Positions 18,205 to 26,196 of a stretch of 64,000 nt of DNA are shown here, one piece after another. The notes beneath the pieces were generated by a model. The model was not told where the DNA came from and made no database searches. It saw nothing but the letters and a program-made list of their open reading frames with translations. The first letter of the stretch is position 1, and the number at the start of each line of letters is the position of its first letter. The stretch is taken from the NCBI GenBank assembly GCA_038040485.1, contig JBBPIE010000006.1, positions 186,001-250,000 on the forward strand, read 5' to 3'. This DNA comes from Onstottus_B arcticum (GTDB taxonomy: Bacteria > Acidobacteriota > Blastocatellia > UBA7656). Position numbers and translations under genes: made by a program.

Positions 18205-19677
18205 TCACTTGCGTCGGCCCGCCCCTTTGCTGAGTCTCCGTTCTTGAAAGCGATTCGCTCTAGCGGTGGGCGGAGCCGCTGCTTCATTGCTGCGGCCTGT
18301 GCGGATGCTTTCTAGGAGAACAGATGCAGGTTCGTAGTCGCGGCCTTCGCGGCGGGCGAGTTCGGCTTCGGTCGGAACGAGTTCGCCTCGGAAGGCTTTG
18401 GCGAGGATGGATTGTGTCAGCTTATCAACGTGCGCCTGAGCCTTTCGATAACCCCCTTCAATCTGGTCGGCGAGTTTGAAGAGAGCTTCGACGCGACGGA
18501 CGATTTCACTTTGTTCAGTTAGCGGTGGGAGTGAGATTCGCAGTCCTCGCACTTCTTCGCTGTTGATGTTATGCACTCCACTTGTCGAGCGTGCCGGGAT
18601 TTCGATCTGGAGTCGCACATCGTAGCTGGATAGGGCAAGATTCAAATACTCCGGCAAGACCCGTGATCTGTTTGGACGAAGCCGAATCAGATAGCCCGCG
18701 TAAGCAAACCCTTTCTCCGGTTTCCTGATGAGTGCAGACTTGCCAACCAGAGATACGCTACCGTTTGACCTGATTAACAATACATCGCCTGGAACCAACC
18801 TGAGCTGCTCAAATTCCCTTTCCGGCAGCAAGGCGTACTTGACATCCGAATGGTCGATGACGCCGTCGGCGATATTGGGAATGCGCAAAACGGAAACGCC
18901 CTCTTTCTCGTAGCCACACTTCTGGGCTGTTCCATATTTCAAAGTGTCAATAACCAAACCAACGCCAACCGACATCCAAGACTCGGGAAACTCATTCGTG
19001 GTCGATTGTCTTGCCTCGTCGAGTTGGATGAAGGCAGGTTCAGTATGCGGATTTTGCTCTCGCCAGTCAGCAGTAAGTTGGCCCGAGCAGGCCGTGGCGA
19101 GGACCGATTGACGAAAGCGTTTGAGTATCACTGGGATTCTCGCAAGTCGCTTCTGGCAGGCTTCCACTCTTGCCAATAGCTGTCTCAGCTTCGCGACGAT
19201 TCGACGCTGCTCCGCGACCGACGCAAGAGGAATCTCAAGGTTGGCGAGCTTAGTGGCATTCACATTGGGGACTGCTATGCCGACAGACGACTCGGAGATG
19301 AAGGACCAATACGAATCAGACTTTAGATAGAATTCCAGATACTGGGGCAGAACGACATCCTTCAACGCCTTAAAGCGGATTAGGTAGGAGGCAAAGACGG
19401 CGTCGACCGGTGCTCGTCGAACTCGGTGACTAATGCCGACCGAGCCTGCCCTTGAAACTAGAATGTCGTTGGGTGCTATGCGATACTTTTCTAAGTTAGC
19501 TGGTGGGGTTTGACAAAACGGGACACTGTCCCAATCCTCAAGCCCATTTGAGATATCACTGGTCCTTAGTAGCCTGATCTTGCCAGACTTTGTCGCGCTA
19601 GATGTCCATCCGTACTGAGGCTTGGTGCACATTTCGCCTAGGGTAGCCAGAGTCCAGCCTTCCGGCAAAGTGTTCAT
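18205..19677 (-). CDS. hsdS: Type I restriction-modification specificity subunit HsdS
   Basis: This 490-residue protein gives the type I system its DNA specificity. It has the two target-recognition domains expected of a full HsdS: the first opens LPEGWTLATLGEMCTKPQYG, the second FPESWMSVGVGLVIDTLKYG. Each ends in a conserved helical spacer with the PLxxxxEQxxIV pattern (PLASVAEQRRIVAKL and PLTEQSEIVRRVEALF). The C-terminal tail is basic. The start overlaps the hsdM stop as ATGA. Base composition dips in the second recognition domain: the 60 bases from 18901 hold 26 G or C, unlike hsdM. That fits exchange of recognition domains by recombination. Confidence 0.95.
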   Translation of the reverse strand: MNTLPEGWTLATLGEMCTKPQYGWTSSATKSGKIRLLRTSDISNGLEDWDSVPFCQTPPANLEKYRIAPNDILVSRAGSVGISHRVRRAPVDAVFASYLIRFKALKDVVLPQYLEFYLKSDSYWSFISESSVGIAVPNVNATKLANLEIPLASVAEQRRIVAKLRQLLARVEACQKRLARIPVILKRFRQSVLATACSGQLTADWREQNPHTEPAFIQLDEARQSTTNEFPESWMSVGVGLVIDTLKYGTAQKCGYEKEGVSVLRIPNIADGVIDHSDVKYALLPEREFEQLRLVPGDVLLIRSNGSVSLVGKSALIRKPEKGFAYAGYLIRLRPNRSRVLPEYLNLALSSYDVRLQIEIPARSTSGVHNINSEEVRGLRISLPPLTEQSEIVRRVEALFKLADQIEGGYRKAQAHVDKLTQSILAKAFRGELVPTEAELARREGRDYEPASVLLESIRTGRSNEAAAPPTARANRFQERRLSKGAGRRK

Positions 19678-21092
19678 ACGGTCACGCCCTCTTCCTTGTC
19701 GATCAAGGCGATGATCTCCTTCAAGTCATCGACGACTGCTTCAAGCTCAGTGATAGCCTCAGCGGCGAGGTCTTGAGGCTCGGGCAACTCATCGGCGTCC
19801 TCGAGCGATTCATCTTTGAGCCACGTGATGTCGAGCTTGTAGTCGCGCTCTTTGATCTTGCCGATGTGAAACTTGCGGAAGCGGCCTTCGGCACCGGTGT
19901 CGCGGCGTTTGCTCTTGCCGTTCGGGTCGTCGCCGTAACGCTTCTCGAACTCCGCGAAGTGGTCCGCTGTGAGCGGGCGTTCTTTCTTGGTTATGCCTGG
20001 CACGTTGGACCGCGCATCGAAGATCCAGACGTGTTCCGTAGGATAGCCCTTTTGAAAAAAGATCACGTTGGCTTTTACGCCTTGGCTGTACGGCGAGAAC
20101 GTCCCGCGAGGCAGGCGGAGGACCGTGTGCAGATTGCAGTCCTGCATCACGATCTCGAACACTTCACCGGCTTTGTTCTCGAACAGACAGTTGTCGGGCA
20201 GCACTACTGCGGCGCGGCCACCGGGTTTCAAGATCGTCAGGATGTGCTGGACGAAGTTGAGCTGTTTGTTCGAAGTCTCGATGGTGAAGTCTTCGCGGTC
20301 GGGCGCCTGGTTCGCTCCTTTGGTTCCGAACGGCGGATTGGTCAAGACGACATCGAAGCGGCGGCTGTCCGGAACTTCGTAGATCGAATCGCCAAGCGCA
20401 ATCTCGGGTTCAAGGCCGTGCAAGTAGAGATTCATCAGAGCCATTCGCCGAGGTCTCGGAACGAGTTCGTTGCCGAAGTATGCGCCATGCCTGATTCGCT
20501 CGGAGGTGGCGCGGTCGAGCGCACCGCCCTCCGTCTGATGCATCAGCCATTCGTAGGCGGCCACTAGAAAGCCTCCGGTCCCGCACGCCGGATCGGAGAT
20601 CGTAAACTCCTTGTGCGCGCGAGGGTCGGGCTTCATGCAACGGACGATCGATTGGATCAAGATGCGCGGAGTGAAGTACTGACCCGCGCCCTTCTTACCT
20701 TCGCTCGCGGCTTTCTCGAGCAGCCCTTCGTAGGCCTCAGCTTTTACGTCCACGCCGAGCGAAGTCCATTCGGTCTCGTCGATGAGGTTTATCAGCTTCT
20801 TGAGGTTGACCGGGTTGCTGAATCGCGACTGAGCACCGGCGTAGATGTCTCCGAGCAGACCAGTGTTCTTACCTAGATTGCGCAGCAGGTCGATGTAGTA
20901 ATCGGTCAGATGAGTTCCGCTCTTGTCGCGAAGCGAGGGCCAGTCGCAGCCTTCAGGCAAATCGATCGCGCGCTCGTCGGCCATCTTGAGGAAAAGCAGG
21001 TAAGTGATCTGTTCGATGTAGTCGCCGTAGTCTATGCCGTCGTGGCGGAGTGTATGACAAAAGCCCCAGAGCTTTTGAACGATGTCGGTCAT
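19674..21092 (-). CDS. hsdM: Type I restriction-modification methyltransferase HsdM
   Basis: This 472-residue N6-adenine methyltransferase shows the N-terminal HsdM helical domain (LWGFCHTLRHDGIDYGDYIEQITYLLFLKMADE), the AdoMet-binding motif DPACGTGGF and the catalytic NPPF. GQYFTPR lies between them, as expected. A C-terminal acidic helix (ELEAVVDDLKEIIALIDKEE) probably contacts HsdS. It works as M2S methylase and, with HsdR, as R2M2S nuclease. It is coupled to hsdS by a 4-bp overlap. It lies 56 bp after the four-helix membrane protein gene. Confidence 0.96.
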   Translation of the reverse strand: MTDIVQKLWGFCHTLRHDGIDYGDYIEQITYLLFLKMADERAIDLPEGCDWPSLRDKSGTHLTDYYIDLLRNLGKNTGLLGDIYAGAQSRFSNPVNLKKLINLIDETEWTSLGVDVKAEAYEGLLEKAASEGKKGAGQYFTPRILIQSIVRCMKPDPRAHKEFTISDPACGTGGFLVAAYEWLMHQTEGGALDRATSERIRHGAYFGNELVPRPRRMALMNLYLHGLEPEIALGDSIYEVPDSRRFDVVLTNPPFGTKGANQAPDREDFTIETSNKQLNFVQHILTILKPGGRAAVVLPDNCLFENKAGEVFEIVMQDCNLHTVLRLPRGTFSPYSQGVKANVIFFQKGYPTEHVWIFDARSNVPGITKKERPLTADHFAEFEKRYGDDPNGKSKRRDTGAEGRFRKFHIGKIKERDYKLDITWLKDESLEDADELPEPQDLAAEAITELEAVVDDLKEIIALIDKEEGVTV

Positions 21093-21148
21093 GTCTATGC
21101 TCGCTAAATGCTGGCGGGTTCGAGAATCTTCCTATTACCGGCGTCTTG

Positions 21149-21895
21149 TTATCCAGCCATCGGGGATGCGCGATTCGCCAAGTCCGGAGCAAATCTTTCA
21201 CTAAAACCTGCGAGAAAAGATAGCGCAAAATAAAGAAGCGTGCTATTCGTGGCGGCAATCTGCAAATTGAGACTTAGCAACCCTGAGCTAAATGCCGACC
21301 AGATAAACAGCGCCAAAACGGTCCCCACAACAGGCTTCAGCATTCCAGTGAAGAAAAGAACCTTTGGATCTGCCTCCGCACTCCAGCGAGCGATTATGGC
21401 AAAATCGTGGAGTCGAACAAGCAAGCTTGTGATGCCTCCCAAAGCTCCACCGACAAGAACCCAGACAGTGATCGGCTCAAAGCCCTCAAGGATTCCCCCT
21501 CTTCTAAGAATCGCCAAGCCTAATAGTATGGCGGCTAGTAATAACAAGTGGACTACGATGCCGAGCAGTAACTGGCTAACTGGGGATCGACCGTGTAGTA
21601 CCGATTGAAACGTTGATTGGTAAATCTTGATACGCCGTGCGAGCTCTTCGATGATCTTCTTCGCAAGCTCTATCTGTGGCTCCTGGGCAAGCAGTGCCGC
21701 GGCTGCCACCTCAGCTTGGCCTACATTGACGCGAGCGCCTTTGAGGCGTTCAAGATAAGGCAGCGCGTTGATCAGTTGTGCGACTAGCTCCTGTTGCTCC
21801 TGGGTCTTAGTTGCGCAGGGACCTTCTTCGCGAAGCCGATCTCGGAACGCTTGAAGAATATTATCGATTCGGTCTGAAAGATTAGCTTCGTCCAT
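21149..21895 (-). CDS. Four-helix membrane protein between hsdR and hsdM
   Basis: I do not recognise a named family. The first 105 residues are polar and helical, with charged stretches (DRIDNILQAFRDRLREE, LAKKIIEELARRIKIYQ). Four hydrophobic segments follow at about 107-129, 142-162, 180-202 and 218-233. The second holds GGALGGITSLLVRL, and the last runs into FLAGFSERFAPDL, which I associate with a widespread uncharacterised 4TM group. It is not a normal part of type I systems. It lies 37 bp after hsdR and 56 bp before hsdM on the same strand. Base composition is lower than in hsdR. An inferred role is a membrane effector or anchor for the system. Confidence 0.7.
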   Translation of the reverse strand: MDEANLSDRIDNILQAFRDRLREEGPCATKTQEQQELVAQLINALPYLERLKGARVNVGQAEVAAAALLAQEPQIELAKKIIEELARRIKIYQSTFQSVLHGRSPVSQLLLGIVVHLLLLAAILLGLAILRRGGILEGFEPITVWVLVGGALGGITSLLVRLHDFAIIARWSAEADPKVLFFTGMLKPVVGTVLALFIWSAFSSGLLSLNLQIAATNSTLLYFALSFLAGFSERFAPDLANRASPMAG

Positions 21896-21932
21896 GGCTC
21901 AAATGAGTTCTACAACGCCGTCTAACTGCCAA

Positions 21933-24596
21933 TCATGCCGCTATCGCCTCGTTGAAGTTCTGAATCAACTCATCCAAGTGCCCGTCGAACGTTCGATTCG
22001 CTCGAGCCCATCCGCCCTCTCGAGAAAAAACCTGAATGTCTTCGAAGTCCGCTCGATCAATCGACAGGTTTTGTATCAGATGAGCGCGAATGCGTTCAAG
22101 CCAGCCTCGTTGTTCAAGCGAGAATTGCTGGCCTTGGGTGATCTGCTTCATGGCACGGTCAACACGTTCCTGAGCTGTGAGCAGCGGTTGCTGTTCTTCG
22201 GCAGCGTGCTTAACCATCGAGATGATGTCCACCAACGCTTTGTGATAACACTCCGCGTGGGCTCTTTGCAGCTTCTCTTCGGTGAAGCGGTCTTCCGAAG
22301 TCGCAAGCTTCTGCCTCAGTTCCGCCAGCGCCGCCGTTCCCCACTCCCGGGGCCGATCGAGCAAGATACCGATTGCGTCAATCTGCGTCGGATTCTCGCG
22401 CACGAAGCGAGCAAAGGCCTTCAGATAGTCTTCCGGTTTCCCCTCGCCCGCCCACGTCGAAGTTACCGTATCGACGACTTCGTAAGCCTTAAAGAAGACT
22501 CTGTCTGGTCGAGGGTAGTTCATCAGCAAATCCTGGAAACGACGATCGCGCAGAAGCGTCATAGTCCCGGTGAAGTCTTCAGTGAGTTTTCGTGGAAGCT
22601 GGGTGGCGAACCGGCCGACATCGCCATCGGGGATGAACGCTGCAAACTCATCGCGAGCCTCGGCGGACATCTCCTTTTCGACGCGTCGCAGCCGTTTCAC
22701 CAGACATCGAGTGTTGTAATCGCGGTCCTTATTGTTCCAGATATCTTCGATTATCTCGACGATCGTGCGCGACGTTTGGTCCGGCGGTTCGGCGGTGATG
22801 GCTGTTGCTTGTTTGAAATACTCGAGTAGTGTCCCGCCGAAGCAGTCGAAAACGGTGAAGTGGGACTTGTCGGTGAACTTCTCGCCCTTGCGCGTGCCGC
22901 GCCCGAGCATCTGCTCGAAGAGGATGCGCGACTTGATGGGCCGGAGGAAGACGATGAATTCGAGATCGGGAATGTCGACACCGGTTGACATCAGATCAAC
23001 CGAAACGACGATGCCGGGCTTGGGCCGATTGCGAAACTCGCGTATGCGTTGGAGAGGTCGATCGACCCGGCCGGTGATCTTCTGCACGAACGAGTCGCCT
23101 CCCTCAAACAAGTCGCGGCAGATGGTGACCAGTTGATCGGCGTGGGAAGTATGAGGCAAATCGTTCGCGGCGAAGATCAGTGTTTTTGGAAAGCGGCCGT
23201 ACCGCTGTTCGTGCTCGTCGGCGTACTTCTTTAGTTCGGCCACTATCTTCTTGTTCGAATCTGGCGACGTAACTTTCGCTTCGACTTCAGTAGGCGCGAA
23301 CTGGCGCTCGTCCTCGAGAAAATCGAGCTGTTCGAGTCCGCTTGTCGGATTGATCAGCCCGACCTGCTGGCCTTCATCGATGAACACTCCGTTCATCCGT
23401 ACTTCGGAGTGGATTGCCACGGCGTCGTAGTCGACGAGGTGTCCTTCACGCACGGCGCGCTCGTACTCGTAACGGTAGACCACGTCTTTGAAGTAGGTCG
23501 TAGTGTGCGCTGCTGGTGTTGCGGTCAGGCCGATCTTGACGGCATCGAAATGTTCGAGCGTGTTACGCCAGGTTGAGAGCTCGGCAGACGTGTACCCCCG
23601 ATGGCATTCATCGGCTATGACGACATCGAAAGCGTGAATCGGAATGTCCAAGTGATCAGCGTCTTCGTCGGCTCCTTCTTCGTCACGTCCGAAGGCAGCC
23701 CCTCGACCGAAGAGATTGATCGCCATTCGCTGAATCGTGCAGACGTAGACGAATGTATGCCGAGGTTGCGGTTCGAGCAGGTACGAGGCTGGCAGAACTT
23801 TTGGGTCGAATGGCTCGTCTTCGCCGATGTCTTCGCGGCTGAATCGCTGGCTGTAGACTTCGTAGATTCGGTCGAACTTCAATCCGGGCTCGGGCTCAAA
23901 CGAAGCGAAGGCTCGCACTGCTTGCGCTGCCAATGCTCTGCGATCGACCAAGAACAGAACTCGCCGCGCGACGCCGGACTTCAGCAGCCGGTAGACTTCA
24001 TTGACCATCGTGAAGGTTTTGCCTGTGCCCGTGGCCATTGCGACCAACATGCTGCGTTTGCGGTTCGCGATGGCTTGCTCGATGTGCTCGTTGGCTTCGA
24101 TTTGATAGGGACGAAGCCGCGGGTGATTGTTTGCGTTGTCCTCAAGCCAGCGGCATGAGTTCTCGAAGTCGCGATCAAACATTTCGCGCAAGGCCGCGGG
24201 TGTATGAAAACGAGAGACGGGCCGTGAGCGATTCAGCGAATGTCGAATGTCGTGGAACCAGATGATCTCGCCGTTCGTCGAATAAAGAAACGGAACGTGA
24301 AAGCCATCGAAGTAAAGAGGATTGTTCGTCGCGCCTCGCGAGTATCGTTCAGCCTGGGTGAGCACATTCTGAGGCCCTAGAGTTAGTTTCTTAGCCTCGA
24401 CGATGCCGAGCAGCACTCGATCAGCACAGAGCGCGTAATCTGCTGGGCCGTTGTCAGTCTCGAATTCTTCGATTGCGCATCGATCGTACTGTCCAAGACC
24501 AGCCGATTGGTCGAACGGCGCCACCCTCCAACCTGCGTCAAGCAGCTTTGGATCGATCCGCGTTCTGCGCGTCCGTCGTTCGCTCTCAGAGTCCAT
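21933..24596 (-). CDS. hsdR: Type I restriction enzyme endonuclease subunit HsdR
   Basis: This 887-residue subunit cuts and translocates DNA. The N-terminal nuclease-like PD-(D/E)xK region is at about residues 45-75 (PADYALCADRVLLGIVEAKK, with the D...ExK spacing). The SF2 helicase core has Walker A in MATGTGKTF, the DEAD-box variant DECH in VIADECHRGY, motif III LTATP and motif VI EQMLGRGTR. A C-terminal helical region binds the methylase core. All motifs look intact. The ATG at 24596 (MDSESERRTRRTRIDPKLLD) fits the family start; an in-frame ATG at 24803 gives an unlikely extension. It heads the operon. Confidence 0.95.
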   Translation of the reverse strand: MDSESERRTRRTRIDPKLLDAGWRVAPFDQSAGLGQYDRCAIEEFETDNGPADYALCADRVLLGIVEAKKLTLGPQNVLTQAERYSRGATNNPLYFDGFHVPFLYSTNGEIIWFHDIRHSLNRSRPVSRFHTPAALREMFDRDFENSCRWLEDNANNHPRLRPYQIEANEHIEQAIANRKRSMLVAMATGTGKTFTMVNEVYRLLKSGVARRVLFLVDRRALAAQAVRAFASFEPEPGLKFDRIYEVYSQRFSREDIGEDEPFDPKVLPASYLLEPQPRHTFVYVCTIQRMAINLFGRGAAFGRDEEGADEDADHLDIPIHAFDVVIADECHRGYTSAELSTWRNTLEHFDAVKIGLTATPAAHTTTYFKDVVYRYEYERAVREGHLVDYDAVAIHSEVRMNGVFIDEGQQVGLINPTSGLEQLDFLEDERQFAPTEVEAKVTSPDSNKKIVAELKKYADEHEQRYGRFPKTLIFAANDLPHTSHADQLVTICRDLFEGGDSFVQKITGRVDRPLQRIREFRNRPKPGIVVSVDLMSTGVDIPDLEFIVFLRPIKSRILFEQMLGRGTRKGEKFTDKSHFTVFDCFGGTLLEYFKQATAITAEPPDQTSRTIVEIIEDIWNNKDRDYNTRCLVKRLRRVEKEMSAEARDEFAAFIPDGDVGRFATQLPRKLTEDFTGTMTLLRDRRFQDLLMNYPRPDRVFFKAYEVVDTVTSTWAGEGKPEDYLKAFARFVRENPTQIDAIGILLDRPREWGTAALAELRQKLATSEDRFTEEKLQRAHAECYHKALVDIISMVKHAAEEQQPLLTAQERVDRAMKQITQGQQFSLEQRGWLERIRAHLIQNLSIDRADFEDIQVFSREGGWARANRTFDGHLDELIQNFNEAIAA

Positions 24597-24858
24597 ATCT
24601 GTCTCGGAGGAAAGTAGGTGACTAGTAGGCCAAGATAAGTTACAGCAGCGTACGATTGCAAGCGGCATCACTTCGGCACGGGAGCGAACGGGGCAAGTTG
24701 CCGGATGCAAGATGCATGATCCCTCGAAAACCTCCCAGATCGCTAACTTTCGTGGGAACCAACTATTCTCGCAGGACGCCGCTATCGCACGCGGGCGGCA
24801 CACGCTATAATTGCGGCCACTCAGAAGAGTTTTGGAAGCAAGTTTCTAAGGAGCCCCC

Positions 24859-26061
24859 GTGTCACACGAGCGACCTATCACTGTCCTCTGTCTAGCCAGC
24901 TATCTCAAAGGCGAAGCGTTTCTCCGTGAGTGCAAACGCCAGGGTTGCCGCGTCATACTCGTGACCGTTCAAAAGCTTGCAGATGCCGATTGGCCTCGCG
25001 AAGCGATCGACGAGGTTTTCTACATGCCTGAGAACTCGAGCCGCGACGACGTCGTCAAAGGCATAAGCTATCTCGCGCGCTCTCAAGTGATCGACCGCAT
25101 CGTCCCCCTCGACGAGTACGATCAGGAGACCGCCGCCGTCTTGCGCGAGCACCTTCGCATTCCGGGAATGGGCGACACTACCGCACGCTACTTTCGCGAC
25201 AAGCTTGCGATGAGAGTAAAAGCGAGAACCGAAGGAATAGCCGTGCCCGAGTTTGTTCACGTCTTGAATTACGACTCGATGCGCGAGTTTATGTTGCGCG
25301 TGACACCACCGTGGGTCTTGAAGCCTCGCTCGGAAGCCGCGTCCATGGGCATCAAGAAGATCAACCGCTCGGAAGAACTCTGGCCGCTGCTTGACGCGCT
25401 GGCGGATCGGCAGTCGTTTTATGTTCTCGAACAATACGTGGCCGGCGACATCTATCACGTCGACTCGATTGTCTCAGAACGCGAAGTCGTATTCTCGGTA
25501 CCGCACCAGTACGGGCATCCGCCGATGGATGTGTCGCTGGGCGGCATCTTCACCACTCGGAAGATGTCACGCGACTCCGAAGACGCCCGCGCGCTCGACA
25601 CACTCAACCTCGAGTTGGTCGCCGAGCTTGGCCTTGTGCGAGGAGTCACCCACGCAGAGTTCATCAAGGGACGAGAGGACGGCCGGTTCTACTTTCTTGA
25701 AATCGCGGCGCGAGTCGGCGGCGCAAACATCGCCGAAGCAGTCGAGGCTTCGACCGGTCTGAATTTGTGGGCTGAGTGGGCTCGAATCGAAATCTGCGGC
25801 GAAGATAAGAAGTACGAGTTACCGCCGCATCGCGACGACTTCGCGGGTGTGATCATCTCGCTTGCGCGGCAAGAGCAACCGGACACTTCCGCTTACAACG
25901 ATCCCGAGATTGTGTATCGTTTGGACAAGAAGCATCACGCTGGGCTTGTGGTTGCTTCGAAGGACCCGCAGCGAATCGAGCACTTGCTTGAAGACTACAG
26001 CCGCCGCTTTTACGAAGACTTCTACACCAGCCAACCGCCGCTCGATAAGCCGGCCTCCTGA
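24859..26061 (+). CDS. ATP-grasp domain protein, substrate unknown
   Basis: This 400-residue enzyme has an N-terminal Rossmann-like preATP-grasp region (ITVLCLASYLKGEAFLRECKRQG). The ATP-grasp fold follows, with the ATP-binding Lys in WVLKPRSEAASMGIKKI, the strand YVLEQYVAGDIYHVDSI and the metal-binding EIAARVGGANIAE. The usual ExN at this last site is ExA, so one metal ligand is altered. Such enzymes ligate a carboxylate to an amine or thiol using ATP. The GTG at 24859 has AAGGAG 5 bases upstream. It is divergent from hsdR across a 262-bp spacer and has no biosynthetic neighbour, so the substrate is unknown. Confidence 0.85.
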   Translation: MSHERPITVLCLASYLKGEAFLRECKRQGCRVILVTVQKLADADWPREAIDEVFYMPENSSRDDVVKGISYLARSQVIDRIVPLDEYDQETAAVLREHLRIPGMGDTTARYFRDKLAMRVKARTEGIAVPEFVHVLNYDSMREFMLRVTPPWVLKPRSEAASMGIKKINRSEELWPLLDALADRQSFYVLEQYVAGDIYHVDSIVSEREVVFSVPHQYGHPPMDVSLGGIFTTRKMSRDSEDARALDTLNLELVAELGLVRGVTHAEFIKGREDGRFYFLEIAARVGGANIAEAVEASTGLNLWAEWARIEICGEDKKYELPPHRDDFAGVIISLARQEQPDTSAYNDPEIVYRLDKKHHAGLVVASKDPQRIEHLLEDYSRRFYEDFYTSQPPLDKPAS

Positions 26062-26067
26062 GTTCTT

Positions 26068-26184
26068 CTCTGCGAAAAACCTCTGCGTCTCTGTGTCTCT
26101 GCGGTTAATAGGTACCCCGCGACCATTCACCCCCGCAACACCAACTAACCGCAGAGACACAGAGACGCAGAGGTTTGCGCAGAG
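26068..26184. repeat. Inverted repeat of 39-40-bp arms between convergent genes
   Basis: Arm 26068-26107 (CTCTGCG...CCTCTGCGTCTCTGTGTCTC...) matches the complement of 26146-26184 with a few changes. The loop is about 38 bp. The convergent ATP-grasp and sortilin-like genes end on either side, so the hairpin may also stop transcription. Confidence 0.8.
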
Positions 26185-26196
26185 ACTTGCAACAAA

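Noticed and set aside
16510..24596. BREX, DISARM or Pgl-type system
   Set aside because: The genes are hsdR, hsdM and hsdS with standard motifs; no PglZ, BrxC or phospholipase D gene is seen.
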